64,000 bases of DNA from Epiperipatus broadwayi (GCA_028023455.1 JAQFVV010012423.1:3459753-3523752); one strand, 5' to 3'. Shown: positions 12,056 to 24,730, numbered from the stretch's first letter. Numbers and translations: made by a program. The notes: a model not told the origin generated them from the letters alone.

Positions 12056-12208
12056 TGTAATGGAACAGTCTATTTTTCAATGAGGAATACATCTTGTTAT
12101 AATCATTAATTTAATTAACTCAGGCAAAATAATCATAAGAGCATTCATAATTAAATAGAAGGAAATAGACTTAATATGCCTTTTTCTATTTCACCTTTAC
12201 TTGGGTCA
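12056..12208 (-). repeat. 3' LTR of the short-LTR element
   Basis: Matches 14847-15000; shared stretches include AATCATAA...GCATTCATAATT and TTAATATGCC. It begins TGACCCAAG on the minus strand and ends TTACA at 12056. Confidence 0.65.
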
Positions 12209-12242
12209 CATTAGACCATGGTATTCAATTTTAAGAATGCAA

Positions 12243-14340
12243 TCAATTTCAGTTCATTATATTGGCAATAATATCATATCTGATATCTCATAACCTACCC
12301 TGACTAACTTATTTGGGAAATCAATTATACATTGGTTCATAGGTAGCAAGTCTGCCCTTAAAATGTTTTTGTGTATAAGTTCATTTAATAAAGAAAGACA
12401 TGATAGATGATTGTTTGCCTGATCTTTAATTTGATCTAAATTTATTTTTGCATTAGTTTGGCTTTTCTATTGTTAGCCATAGTAACCTTTATGGATCTGA
12501 ATGGCATGGTTTTAATATTTGGATTTTTATCAGAAATTGTCTTACAAGTAAATCCTCAAACAATACTTATTATCATGGGGCAATATTGTAAAGCATAGTT
12601 GGGTGCCTTATATTCCTATAAACATGTGAAGTTAGTGATTTCCCTATTTAGTGTTTTCATTTTGTTCCTCTTTTTAATATAGTTCCTTGAGATAAGGAAC
12701 AATGTCTCCAGTACCATTTTAGTTTAGTTTAAGAGTAGTTTTAGGTATAGTTTTATTTCACCAGATTTTGATGTTTTTTTCTGGGTATTTGGAAGTATTT
12801 ATATTAGAGTTGATATTAACTAAATATTTATTCTTCCATTGTTGCTGTTGTCAGTTTCATTTGACATTCCCTTCCAATGATAGGGATCATTATTATTTTT
12901 CTTTTTTATATAGTTTATAGTATTGATTGATATTTTTTTCTTTTTTTGGGGGGAGAATTTTGCTTATCATATTATGATTGTTTATCTCAGTTTTGTTTAA
13001 TAGGTCAGCAATTTATTCAATATCTATGTATTAATGCAGAGTAAAGATTGTTCAATTTTTCATGGAGATCATGTTTCACAATTTTAATTAATTGACTTTC
13101 AATCAAATGGTATTTAAAGTTTTCAAGTTGGCCACCTCTTGTCTAAAAAATGTGGTTAAGATTTCCCCAGAAATATTTCTATATTTTTTTTGGAATCATT
13201 GATATAATAATGCTTCCTGTCAATTTTTATTCCAAAATTTCTTATTTCTCAAAATTTGATGGTATTTAAAATAATGAATATTATCATGGTAGGGCACTAT
13301 CAATTTTCCCCTTCTATTAAGTTAGTGTTGACAGAGAAGTATTATAAATTCAGATTTTTCAAATGTTAACTTGGTTTGAGGTAATTTCTCTGTTTCTAGA
13401 TAAATATTGTAGGATTGTTCATTTTATTTTGTTTAATATCCATACTATCCATTTTTTATGATGAAATCTATCTTTTCTATAGTTTTATCACATTCATTAT
13501 CTGATGTTTTAAAATTTTGAACATCTTGGATTTGTTTTTGTTTTTTTAACATTTGTAATTTATAAGAGAATTCAGTTTCTAAATTTTCAAATTTTTGATT
13601 TATTGAGCTGTTTATGCTTTCTACTTGACTTTGTAAATTATTTTGACTATCAATTGATTTTCCTACATTATCTTTATTTTTGGATGATTTCAGTTTGAAT
13701 TAATTTTTGTTTGATCCCAATACAATTATCATTTTCTACTGTATTATTCTTTCTTCTAATTTTCTAATTTATTATCTTGTTCTTTTATAGAATGATTCAT
13801 TTCTTAATGCAATTTCTTTACTTCCTTATCTATTCATTTCTCTTATTGTTTCTGATTTTCTATCATTTTAGTTTTGAAATTATCATAAGTTTGTATTATT
13901 TCAGGAAATTTATTATCAATTTTGTTTTCAATTTGTTTATGAAATTCAATAAATCTTGTTTGACATTTACGATCTTTTTTATCTCTGCTTTTAATTCAAT
14001 TTTAAAATCGTCATTTTGTTTTTTTTATATATATTTTTAGTGACAATATTCATTGACAAATTTTGAATCATCATCATCACCTAGTTGAGAATAGGATCAT
14101 TTGTGTATGTACTTTCTTTTGTATCTCTATATTCATTATTGTTTCTTGGGGTGCATTATTTTTCAATATAGTGCCCCCAGATAAACAAATATTTTGTTCT
14201 TGATTTTCAAGAATAGAAGTATCTATATTCTCTCTAAGAGAATTTATGTTTGCTCTGAATCAACTCCTTACATTTCAATTTCAATCCGAATTTTCTTACT
14301 AGTTTCTAATTCTTTCATTTTTATCTCACTCTGAGTGATC
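12243..14340 (-). pseudogene. Decayed gag, zinc knuckle and protease
   Basis: Conceptual minus-strand reading with many stops and shifts. About 14340-13400 is rich in K, E, N and Q in a coiled-coil pattern. About 13190-12990 has a gag-like run including KYFWGNLNHIF. At 12630-12570 a fragment FTCL.EYKAPNYALQYC resembles a CCHC knuckle with the second Cys codon changed to a stop. At 12430-12243 an open run holds ILRADLLPMNQCIIDF, like the C-terminal ILG.D.L...IIDF part of retropepsins with G changed to R; the catalytic D(T/S)G part is not visible. The gag-NC-PR order fits an LTR element. Confidence 0.45.
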
Positions 14341-14833
14341 ATTTATTATAAGTATTATATTTTATTATTTATTTGTTATAAATTAACTTTATATAATTTA
14401 AACTAATATTTCTCAATACATAGTAGCTAAGTTGATAAACACTGTAAAAAAAGTTTATGTTGCCATACATCTTATATCTGTTAAAATTGTATATTACTTG
14501 GTTGTTTCTTTTATTTACCTTATTAATTTGCTGCATTCAAATCTTATTTTTATAATTTATTTAATTGACTGACTATCAGACTATTTTTTTATATTTATTG
14601 TTATTGCTATGAATATGAGACAACTCATCTTGAAAGTGCTAAGCTTTTAATTATTGCATAGATTTATAATTTGTATTCATTATAGCTTTTCTCTCCAGCA
14701 TTTTATAGGCTCCTAATTTTATTTTATTATATTTCATTATATACCTATTTATTTTATTTATCTAGTTCCAATTCATCCTATGTTTAAATTATTTGTCTAT
14801 AATAATATAACCATATGTTTTTGAGCCACTAAA

Positions 14834-14844
14834 CATTGGTACCA
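14834..14844 (-). promoter_or_regulatory. Candidate primer-binding site
   Basis: On the minus strand TGGTACCAATG starts two bases after the LTR end. TGG complements the CCA end of tRNAs, and the position is standard for LTR elements. I could not assign the matching tRNA. Confidence 0.4.
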
Positions 14845-14846
14845 TA

Positions 14847-15000
14847 TGTAATAAAATGGTCTATTTCTCAAAGAGGGATACATCCCATTATGATCATTAA
14901 GTTAATTAACTTAGTCACAATAATCATAAAAGCATTCATAATTTAATAGAAGGAAAATTGATTTAATATGCCTTCTTCCATTTCACCTTTACTCAGTTCA
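14847..15000 (-). repeat. 5' LTR of the short-LTR element
   Basis: The 154-bp partner of 12056-12208. The two LTRs differ at many positions, so the insertion is old compared with the long-LTR element next door. Confidence 0.65.
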
Positions 15001-17110
15001 TGTGATGCCATAAAATTTAAACTCAGGAAAAATATGAATGGATTTTATTTCAGTTTATGATTGTATTATTTTAATATGCAACTTATGTATATGTGATGTG
15101 ATGAAGTGAGGAGTAGATAAATAAAGAAATTAGCAATGACTTCAATTTTGATATTAAATATTTAATATAATTGTTAACATTAACAAATTTTGTTCATTGT
15201 TGTAATTCAACATATAATATGATTTATACAATGGTAACTCAAACATTATAGCACAAAAAGAAATTTAAACTTTTATCCAAATAATTTTGTTTATACTAAC
15301 TAATTTTCCTACCCTTAGTTTTTTTAGTGAGTTTATCCATTCATTAGGATTTTGAGAGGATTACTTTATATTTTGGTAGCCTTTTCTTAATTGTATGATA
15401 ATATATGATAGGAAAGATCAATCATACAAGTGTTTTATTCATATATCCTGAATAACAAAGATTTAATAAATAAATTAGTTGTAGCAAACATTTATCATTT
15501 AATATTTGCACTGTAATTATCATAGTATAGGTATTTACTGTTACATAAAAGAATAAAGTCTTATCTTTTAGTCTATAAATGGTCAAACATATCAAGCAAG
15601 CTTGGGATATCTATGCCTATATTTTTATTAATAAATTGAAAATAATAATATTTATGACCTTCCCCTCTATATAAATTTAAATTATGATTGGATGAAATTT
15701 GCCTAATGTTAAAAAAATAGAATAATAAAAAATATATAGATAATATTAATCCCATATAGTTGAGGTGAAGTTCAAATTAGTAACAGTACATATTGGCAAA
15801 TGTCCAAAAAATTTTATTTTACGAAATCCTTTTTTATCTGCCTTATAATACACTAGATTATATTCCAATGTTATTTGAATATTCATGATGGTAATTTCAT
15901 TTTTTTCATCAGCAGCCATCACTCTAATCTAAGAAGTTTCCTTGGTTTACTGTAACATATTTTTGGTGTTTTATTCAGCATGGATGGGCAGATGCTGATT
16001 TTAATTGAAACTCAAATTTAACATTTATGGTTATATGACAAAAAATTTCATCTCCATGGATGCCTTCTCTCTTTTAGCTCAGACATAGCTACATATCTCT
16101 TTTGATAAATTTGCTTGAAGTTCTTCATTTTATAGAGTTAATAATGGATTTCTATTTTTAAAAGCATCAAATTAAGATTGAGAAGGTTTCTTAATTTTAA
16201 TGTTGAAATTTGCTATTATTATGAATAACTTGTAGATTTATGACTTTAAGCTTGTCCAAATTATGATAATATTAAATAATGCTATCACACTTATAATGTA
16301 AAGCTGTATACTTAATATCAATTAGTCAATTAAAATGGCTGAGCATTTTCATGCTTTATATTATTAAGTGTGATAGCACTATTTAATATTATTATTATAA
16401 ATATTCCAAGTTTTGTAAAGTAACATTTTACAAAATATATAGTTTATCCCTATTGATCTAAACAGTTTTCTTCTTATTTCCTATTATTATTTACTTTTTA
16501 GGGATATAATATTTTCAATGACTATTGTTGTATAGTCTTCAATGGTGGATTCAAAATTAAATTGTACCAGAATACATATTGACTAAACAATGTTATTTTT
16601 TAATCTCTTTTTTTTAAGAAGATAGGTATTTCGTTTTTTTATATATATATTATACTGTTTTTCAGAGTGAGCTATGCTATTTTGTTTTATATTTTATTAT
16701 TTGAGTTCACTATTTTATTCCAATTATTGACATCATTTTAATATATGCATGGCTTATATAATGAATTAATAAACAGACTTTCTGTTTTTTGATTTTTATG
16801 AATTATATGTTTGTGCTTTGAAGTTTGTTCATTTTAAGTCAGTATTTTTAGGAATATAATTTTGAATGACTTGTTGAAATAAAATTATTAGTATATAAAT
16901 TATAATATGCTTTTGGTTTATTTAAATGTGTAATCCTTAATTAGAGTTAAATATAAAGGGTGTTTCTAGGGTGCTTGTTTCAATGTTTAGTTTTATATCT
17001 CTATTTTAGGTATTTTTTTGTGTAAATGACCTGAGTTGTTTTTTATTGGTGATAATAGTCTCTAAGATGGATGAATGTGTAAGGTTTTTGGTGGTATGTA
17101 TGTTGTCACC

Positions 17111-17111
<1 letters not shown>
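15001..17111. other. A+T-rich spacer without recognisable genes
   Basis: Stops are dense in all six frames. The only structure seen is the inverted repeat at 16264-16396. The 60-residue frame at 15573-15755 has no recognisable content. Confidence 0.5.
16264..16396. repeat. Small foldback (hairpin) sequence
   Basis: Arms of about 30 bp read ATAATATTAAATAATGCTAT then CACACTTA on the left and the near-complement TAAGTGTGATAGCACTATTT on the right, around a 70-base centre. It could be a miniature foldback transposon or a decayed inverted-repeat end. Confidence 0.5.

Positions 17112-17194
<83 letters not shown>
17112..17194. repeat. (TA)n microsatellite
   Basis: About 80 bp of TA dinucleotides forming the left border of the large repeat copy 1. 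The frame across it is a simple-repeat artefact. Confidence 0.95.
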
Positions 17195-17197
<3 letters not shown>

Positions 17198-20100
17198 CTG
17201 CCCTTGTCACCATGTGTAGCTCCACTACACATCAGGCCAATCACATTGAGGGCCATAATCTAACCGCCCCGTTCCCGCATCTCCACTTCCCCCAAAATAA
17301 ATATAATATAGTGAAAATCACCTAACCGGGTTCTAGCTCTAATAATTAATGAAATATTCAATTAAATGCTTTACTAACTCAAGTTTCTTTAAATTAATTT
17401 AGGTTCTGTTTTAAACTAACTCAAATAAATATTCAGGAATTCATGAGACTAGAAGTGGAAATACGGGTGACAAGGTAGATTACATTGAGACAATATCCCA
17501 CAGGGTACTACCTCAATGGCATAAGAACACTATCCCCCCTTATACTACTATTACACATAATAACTACATAGTATTCTTATGACTTCCGCAACTTCTAATC
17601 ACTAAGACTCATTTAACAATTAAAGTATTAATCTTTTATCTCTAATAATAATAATAATAATAATAATCATATAGCTCAAATGAAATAATCTCAGGTTTTT
17701 AAATTTATTCATATGTTAATAAACAAATGGTAGCAAAGTATGATAAGGGATTTTATGTGATAATCTACTACTCTGCAATTAGATTAATAATAAAACAATA
17801 ATAATCACAATCTTCATTGCTTAATCCAACTAGTACAGCTTTTCTTTCATCACAAATTTATAACCGTAAAAAATTAGTTAATAATCTAATATCCCTTTTT
17901 TTTATCTTTAAGTAATAAAATAAATTAATAAGTGGCAGTGTTTAGATAATCTGATAAATAAAGCAAGTGGCAACTAATAGCATATAATTTATCAAAATAT
18001 TAGGATAATGGATTGATGACCAGTAACGCAATGCAATTTTATAATTATTTAATTATAAGAACATCAATAAATATTTAAGATTAAACATACTTCTCTATTT
18101 ATCTTTTGTGCAAACAATCATAAACTTAGTTTAATGGTTGTGAACATACCCCGTGAATTCATGCAATGATGTAGAGAAAACAAAACTCAGACACAAGTTT
18201 TAATAAACAAATTTTAAAATTTTATTAACATCAATAAAAAATAAATAAAACAAACAAATCCATCTACATCTATTTACAAGGGATATCCTCATTTTTCTTT
18301 ACACTACAATAGCTGAATTATATACATTTATATTTCTTTTATCATTAATTAAACTTATTATGCCTTTTATAAGTTATTTATTTATTTCTCATTAGGTTTA
18401 TCATATCACTTATTTTAACTATTTTATGGGTAATACCATTCTTTACCTTTTAATATTAAAGTTACTGTATTATAAATTATCTATGTGGATAAACATCATT
18501 TATAACATCATAATTTTACAATCAATATGGTTTTTTAAAAGAAAATTACATTTTCTTGTAACTTTATATAAGTCACTCCGCATATTATTCAAATATTATT
18601 ATTACTTTTAACGTTTGTTCTCCAATGCTTGTAAACTATAATACGTTTATTCCATAAGCCATACTCATGTATAATACTATAACACGGGTTTAATTATCAC
18701 CTGTTACAGTTTCACATATACTATAATTATCGAATGTTATTGTATTTTTTAAATATGCAATACTTATATTTTTTAAAATATAATTAACAATAAGAAAACG
18801 TGAAATTATATTTAATATTTTTGTATATTTCTATTTGGATATACTTTTATAAAATTATAATTCATTTCTAAAAAAGGAATTAAAATAATTCTCTAACTCC
18901 TTCCCTTCTTAGGATATCTGCATCTTTTTTTCAATAATCATAATCTACTCTTCGTTAACACTTAACTATTCTTATTCCCAATAATAGCATCACATACATT
19001 CTAAAATATCTATTGTTTCCCTTTTAATAGACTTATCACATAACGATGTAGTTGCAAGAAATACAGATAAAGATAGCGAAAGATGTATAGGATATCGGGA
19101 AAATAGATAGATAACTTATCCGCAATATACTTCAAAAATGTATGGAACAGTGTAAATAGGTCCGACATTCATTGTCTAATAACCTTGGCGATAAGCGTGA
19201 TGTGGCAGCTATTTACTCAGCTTTACCAAACATCTAGTACGACTCACAAGAAATATATAAAATACCACTGTCCAAGACAACATGTGTACCAGTCATAGGG
19301 CTTTGTTAACTACACTGATGAACATCTAAAACTACCTATTATTTCACTCCCTGTAGCATCCTAGTTTTTAATACATCCTCTTGGTTTCCGAATCACCACG
19401 TACTACCAAGTCACTACACAAACTATCTCTTGAGATTTTTACTGTATCCAACATCGATAAAATACTAACTACTTTTTTAAAACAATAAACAAAATTTGCT
19501 AATATAAAAACATTTCCCTATTCCATAAGAACAATTTGTCTTGGTTTATTACACTGTAGGTTCAACATCTACGTTTTGTTAAAATAACATTTAAATATCC
19601 CAATCGGAAAATTAACAGAAAATATCACATAATCATCGGTTATATTGAACTATATTAATAACACATAAAATGATTATCGTATGCATATTTTTAAAAATCT
19701 AATCACATCTCAAAGTGTTTTAGAGTGTTGTTTTCAAAAATGCGTTTTACAACAATAATAACAATAAAACTTTTGCGCTACATTCATTCGATTCTCAGCT
19801 GATCTAAGTAAATAAAACATACATTATATATCATTAATAATTATAAATGTTACCAAAAACAATCTTTATCTTCCTATCAGAGTTCGTAGTAGGTTTCTTT
19901 CTAGTCGAGCATCGCAAATATACAAATTTCCACATACATACAATTTTATTTTAAAATTCAAAATCAAAACATATTATTTCATATAATGTTATATTATGAA
20001 TTAATGTATTTTGTTTTCCCTATCGCTATCTAAAACTTAATGTTTAACTTAGATTAGTAAAGAAAATAATTCAAACTATAATCACATATTTTTCTGATGG

Positions 20101-23100
20101 TAAACCTTGGTTAGTCCCATAATATTTATTATTTCTTCTTTTGTCCGAATGTTCTCCTATCTGCTTATTAAAATTTTAAATAAATTAGTTCATTTAATAA
20201 ACTGTTTAGACGATCTTTAGTTTTAGTGTTTAATCCAAAATTATTAGAAAACATTTTATTTAGTTATCCCATGAAGCTTTTTAATGTTCTGGCGAATATT
20301 ACCTCGGCACGTTGATGCATCTTTATTTCTAGTTAAACTACAATTATTTAATAATTATGGTACCAATTGCATTTTCCATGGATCCAATATTTTATATTTC
20401 TCTTCTGTAAAATTTTTTTTTTCTTTAAACAAGTGTTTTCCTTGGTAAACTTCACTTTCATTCATTATTATTTTATATACACTACTTTCGATCCTTAACT
20501 ATTTTCTAGAGTATTTTCTCAAGTCATCTTAAAGAAAGCAATTCAAACTATTTCAATATTAAAATTCCTTTTGTCCATTTATTCTTATACGAATAATACT
20601 TATTTTTATTTTCCATTATCTTCATTAACTCTGCACACAATGTCCTTTCATTGATTTTATAAGCACGAAAGCAGCTTTCATAGTGATACACTATATAAAC
20701 TATATCAATGAATAACATTAACATATTTGAAACATTATAAAATTTACAACTTGGTTTTAAGAATCTATCCATTTTCTATTGAAAACTCCGATTATATTTT
20801 GATAGAATCCACTGGCAGGTTACTGTAAAGTTAGTGAAACATTACTATGAAAAACTGTTTTTAAAACATTTTATTCTAAGATTCTCTTCGGATGATTTTT
20901 AAATTGTCAGTTGCTTTCTTTCAAAGATATTATTAAAATTATAATAAAATTGACTAATAAATTGAAGAGAAAAAAAAATTTAGAGAGCTTAAAATTTTAC
21001 CTCTGCTCTGGAGTCAACACATTTTTGTTCTCCCCCATTTATACAATTAGTTTGCATGATTTTGGTTGTCTGCCAAGATCTATTTTTTTTATTGGTCAAT
21101 CCCTACTTGGATTTATAAACAATTTCTAAAGTTTTAAAATCATGACGTAATAGACTTAAATGTTAACTCATTATTATTTTTAAATCAATTATTATCTATT
21201 ACAATTTAACTACCTTTAAAACAATTTTGAAACAATAATTAATAAAGGTGTATACTACTTATTTTTATTATGATGTGTGACAATTCCATCCACTTCTATA
21301 ATATACTATTTAAATATTTTAATTATTAGTATTAATTTAAACCGGTGCTTATACATAGAATATTCCAGACCGTCACATAGTCATTTCCGGTGTTTAGTCT
21401 AATTTTATCTGTCTTAATAAATTTGCTACTTATATTATATAAAATAATTATATAAAATTTTGAAAAACAATTTAGAAAAATATAGAATTAGATACAATTC
21501 TCACCATCACAATATTTATTATTAAATATATCATATTAATCTTTTACTGCTTAATATAGTGTAACGGGTGTGCTCGTATACCGTATACTTACTTGTTCTT
21601 ATCTTAAATAAAAAATATCTATTTTTTTCTTTATGAAGCCAAATAGTGATAAGAAAATTCGTATTTCTCTCACAGCATATTTATGGACGTCAATCATTGA
21701 CTCCAAGCGCCAAACTTACTTTTTACATAAGTATTATGCTGGAAGAGAAGAATACGATAGTAATAGGGCCTCTCCACTAGCTCAGTACTCAGGGCGGGTG
21801 GCTAATAAACCGTAGGAAAATGTACGGGAGAAACTCTATGCACCCAACAACGAAACTCGGATCAATCGTCTAAATTTATGAACTATATTCCATGAGTCAA
21901 ATAATAACACACACACATGCAATATACCTTAATATAACATATCTTTTATTATAACATTTTCTGCTTTTAATAAAAATATATTTCCCGCACCTTTTAACAT
22001 TTACATAACCCAATAAAACCTATATATGTATTCTGTGTGGATTTTCAATAGAATAAGAAAAACGAACGTATACACAGATAAAATCTAATCAGATGTATTC
22101 AAAATGGCCTTATCTTAACACAAAAAATATAAGTCTCTTGCCTTGGTTTGTTCTCCTTGAGGGTTTCAGAAAACGTAATAATATTTGGAAAACAAAATAT
22201 CTTAAGTTCATATTACCTGCAATTTTTGTCCGATGTGATCCCCGGGGATATCAAAATAAGAAGAAAAACACATGAAATCCGAAGCAAAACGTACGAGACA
22301 GTTCATCACGCTTCAGTTCATTCCGAGTCGGATCGATTCCCTTGCGAAAAGTTGATAGGTCTCCGGTAGATGTTCTCCGGTCACTGCTGCATGGCCTCTT
22401 CGGGGCAAGGTCCAGAAATCCCAGCACGCTTAAGCCTTTACCCCACTGTACTCATATTCGGCCGTAGCCTTAGCTATTCTTCTTCAATATATATAAAAAA
22501 AAATGAAAATATTTCTTTTTTTTTCTTTCCTCTTTGAAGACCAAAAATAATCTGACACTAGTTTAAAAAAAAAAACTACATCTCACTCTCCCTGTCACTT
22601 TTTCTTTTTCTTTTGTTTTCGCAAACACAGTCCGTCCCCTTCTTCCCCACCACGTGGTATAGATGGCCAGTTAAGCTAATAAGCAGAAAGAACTTTTCGC
22701 ACCTTCGGACATTTTGGCAATTAACATTCCGGAAACTTTTTACTTCAACCTTCTTTTTAATTTTCATTCAAATTCCCCAGATAAGATTTTCGATGTTTAA
22801 TATATTTCTTTTTTTTTCTTTTTCTTACAATAATCTCTTATCTTGGATCCAAAAATGTATTCATACGTTCGTTTCTAAAATTGTCTATCCACACCGCAAA
22901 TACATACATATACCACTTTTACAAAAACAAAACGCAAATTCCCCACCCCACCCCCTCTTTTCTTACTTTAATAAAATCTTAAACATTTTCTCCCACTAAC
23001 AAAATAAATACTAAAACGAAATAAAATCAAAATTATATGAAGCTAATTTTAAAACTATATAACATATGTGTGCGCCTTTCTACCTTGTAACTAGGGTTTA

Positions 23101-23211
23101 AACCCGACTAGTTACAATAGTCTATAATTTTAAATACTTTATAATATTAATTTTAAAATTTTTTAGTAATTGACCATTTATAACCATCATTGACCTATAG
23201 AAAAGGGCACA
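17195..23211. repeat. Large unclassified dispersed repeat, copy 1 (6.0 kb)
   Basis: Collinear with 53383-58010 in the same orientation: GGGTTCTAGCTC near the left, CATGAGAC...GTGACAA...ATACGGG, CTCAATGGCATAAGAACACTA, AAGTTTTAATAAAC...CATC, GTCATAGGGCTT.GTTAACTA, and at the right ATTGACCAT...GACCTATAGA.AAGGGCACA. Both ends abut (TA)n. The left edge begins TTCTGCCCTT and the right edge reads TTGTGCCCTT on the opposite strand, a possible short terminal inverted repeat. No transposase, RT or polymerase is recognisable. Class unknown: a decayed DNA transposon or a non-autonomous derivative are both possible. Confidence 0.65.
21560..23060. other. Less A+T-rich segment specific to copy 1 of the large repeat
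   Basis: About 1.5 kb that copy 2 replaces with about 0.3 kb. Patches at 21680-21870 and 22220-22470 have markedly more G+C than their surroundings. On the minus strand an open run covers about 22450-22270 (includes KGLSVLGFLDLAPKRP), with candidate splice donors CAG/GTAATAT near 22215 and GTAAGTAT near 21590. This could be a leader exon of the element, a captured host exon, or an insertion. I do not recognise a protein. Confidence 0.35.
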
Positions 23212-23231
23212 ATATATATATATATATATAT
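23211..23231. repeat. (TA)n at the right edge of the large repeat, copy 1
   Basis: Short TA run directly after AAGGGCACA, as in copy 2 at 58011. Confidence 0.85.
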
Positions 23232-23317
23232 TATTTAATGTTTTCATGGTTATATGATGTAGATAAATTATAACTTTTTGGGCTGTACCAGGTATTGTTT
23301 TCCATTAAACAGCAATA

Positions 23318-23348
23318 TTTCAACAGACTAGCAACCGCCGTTATCAAG
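23318..23348 (-). ncRNA. Hammerhead ribozyme remnant of the Penelope-type PLE
   Basis: Just past the PLE stop, the minus strand reads CTTGATAA, GGCGG, an 8-base loop TTGCTAGT, CTGTT, GAAA. The core CTGATGA is altered to TTGATAA and helix II is kept only through G-U pairs (GGCGG with CUGUU), which looks like C-to-T decay of CCGCC. Cleavage site and helix I are not clear. PLEs are known to carry hammerheads in their terminal regions. Confidence 0.45.
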
Positions 23349-23349
23349 G

Positions 23350-23960
23350 TTAAATTTTGAAAGAAAATCCATTAGATCTTAAAAAATAATGTGACTGGGT
23401 GCAAGATGAGAAATGAGAATCAAGTTCAGCATTCACAATATGAGGCTTATCAAAATGTTTATTTCCCTCAGTATTTTTATCTATTAATTTTAAGTTAATA
23501 TTAGATAAAATAAGAGGTTTCCACATAAGTGGAATACATTGTGCTTCATCAGGCCTATTTAAACCAGTAGGTCTCTTTAATATTTCAATTGACTCTCTCA
23601 TGGTTCTTAAATCATATCTTTCCAAATTAGCAAGTATTTTATATTGTCAAAATTAGATTTGTGACCAGTTTCCAAATAATGGGAAATAAAAACTGATGTG
23701 CTAATTTTTTGATGAAAAGCATTTCTATGTTCCTTAATTCTGACATTAATTCATCTATTAGTTTGACCGACATAGCCTCTTGAGCACTGAAAACACGAAA
23801 TTTCATAAACTCCTTGGTGTTCCAAAAATATTTTGTCTTTAGGTTTATACAAAAAATCACCATTTGTTTTGCCAGTAGAAAAAATAGTCTTTATATTAAA
23901 ACAAGATACTCTTATACTAATTTTATCAGTAACTCCCATAATGTAAGGCAAAATTACTCT
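23350..23960 (-). pseudogene. Penelope-type PLE, C-terminal fragment with GIY-YIG endonuclease
   Basis: Minus-strand pieces in shifting frames (23951-23751, 23863-23639, 23625-23350) join conceptually into the end of a PLE protein. FNIKTIFSTGKTN and then GVYEISCFQCSRGYVGQTNR form the GIY-YIG core (here GVY...GYVG). KEHRNAF follows in another frame and TMRESIEILKRP supplies the downstream Arg/Glu helix, ending LNRPDEAQCIPLMWKPLI. At least two frameshifts make it dead. The RT catalytic part is missing. GIY-YIG nicks DNA for integration. The nearby hammerhead remnant fits a PLE 3' region. Confidence 0.8.
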
Positions 23961-24025
23961 ATTAAAAGAGGAATTGTCAGTTCTATCCTCTTTTTTCTTA
24001 TTAGTATTAATGTTATATAAAGCTC

Positions 24026-24032
<7 letters not shown>

Positions 24033-24069
<37 letters not shown>

Positions 24070-24075
24070 TTAGAG

Positions 24076-24106
<31 letters not shown>
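24033..24106. repeat. Paired (TA)n tracts
   Basis: Two TA runs (about 24033-24067 and 24078-24106) around a short AGAGCTTTA spacer; AAAGCTCTA also precedes them at 24019, so the unit folds back on itself. Confidence 0.85.
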
Positions 24107-24109
<3 letters not shown>

Positions 24110-24115
24110 AAAAAA

Positions 24116-24172
24116 GACTTATAAATCCAATAAATAATATTATATTTCAACCAGAGGACTGGTTTTCATCAG
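24116..24172 (-). ncRNA. Candidate hammerhead motif 3' of the second PLE
   Basis: On the minus strand: CTGATGA (24166-24172), an extra A, AACCAG-TCCT-CTGGTT (a perfect 6-bp helix II with 4-nt loop), GAAA (24145-24148), then TATAA...TTATA as a possible helix III and GTC at 24118-24116. Weak points are one unpaired base between helix III and GTC, and T-rich flanks that do not form helix I. Probably a decayed or partial hammerhead of the PLE at 24731-25681. Confidence 0.35.
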
Positions 24173-24730
24173 AAAGAAAAAAAATACACAGTAAAATGGT
24201 GATAATCAAAAATTACAGATTTGGTAAAAGATTAAAAATTTAACAAAATCCCCTGATTGGTCACAAAATCTAACACAGAATATCTACCCAATCAATGACA
24301 AAATTCAAACAAAAAAAAAACTACATTCCCTCCTAATCAAGCTTAAATTCTATTTAAATTAAAATAAATATAAAAATAAAAAATCCAAAATTAAAAATTA
24401 AAATATACATATGTGCATACATAGAAAAATTAGACTATGCTCACATACAAAAAATAGCTGTGCTCACATTAATATTCATTAAAAACTAAAATATTTATAC
24501 ATTTTAATCAAAAATTATAGTTAGTGCAAAGTACAATAATTTAGATTAACTAATTATTTATCTATAAACCAATTAAACACAGATATTAAACATCCATATA
24601 ACCAATCTTTACATAAAAAACCTCATATAAGAAAATTTTCACATAAAAAACTCACATATAGAAATCATTTTGGAGACCAGGTAACCCAGAGATGTAATAG
24701 TTCCAGTGTTCAAATTCAATCCATGTGGTT
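24173..24730 (-). other. Probable 3' untranslated region of the second PLE
   Basis: A+T-rich sequence between the PLE stop and the candidate hammerhead. A shifted frame just past 24731 resembles a continuation of the protein, so the true end of the original ORF was probably a little further left. Nothing else is recognisable. Confidence 0.4.

Larger units (their letters stand above)
12056..15000 (-). mobile_element. Short-LTR retrotransposon, minus strand, pol deleted
   Basis: Direct repeats of 153 and 154 bp (12056-12208, 14847-15000) flank 2.6 kb. Read on the minus strand the LTRs start TGA and end TTACA; after the 5' LTR there is a 2-base gap and TGGTACCAATG, a plausible primer-binding site. 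The interior, read right to left, gives a coiled-coil gag, a degraded CCHC zinc knuckle and an aspartic-protease-like tail, then the 3' LTR follows at once. Reverse transcriptase and integrase are absent. All frames have stops. No clear target-site duplication; the left flank is (TA)n. Confidence 0.6.

Noticed and set aside
13777-14040. 87-codon hydrophobic frame on the plus strand
   Set aside because: It is the antisense of the gag-like coiled-coil region of the minus-strand LTR element; T-rich DNA gives Phe/Leu/Ile-rich shadows.
22613-22999. 128-codon open frame on the plus strand
   Set aside because: Phe/Ser/Thr-rich translation of pyrimidine-rich DNA, no motif, and no counterpart in the other copy of the large repeat.
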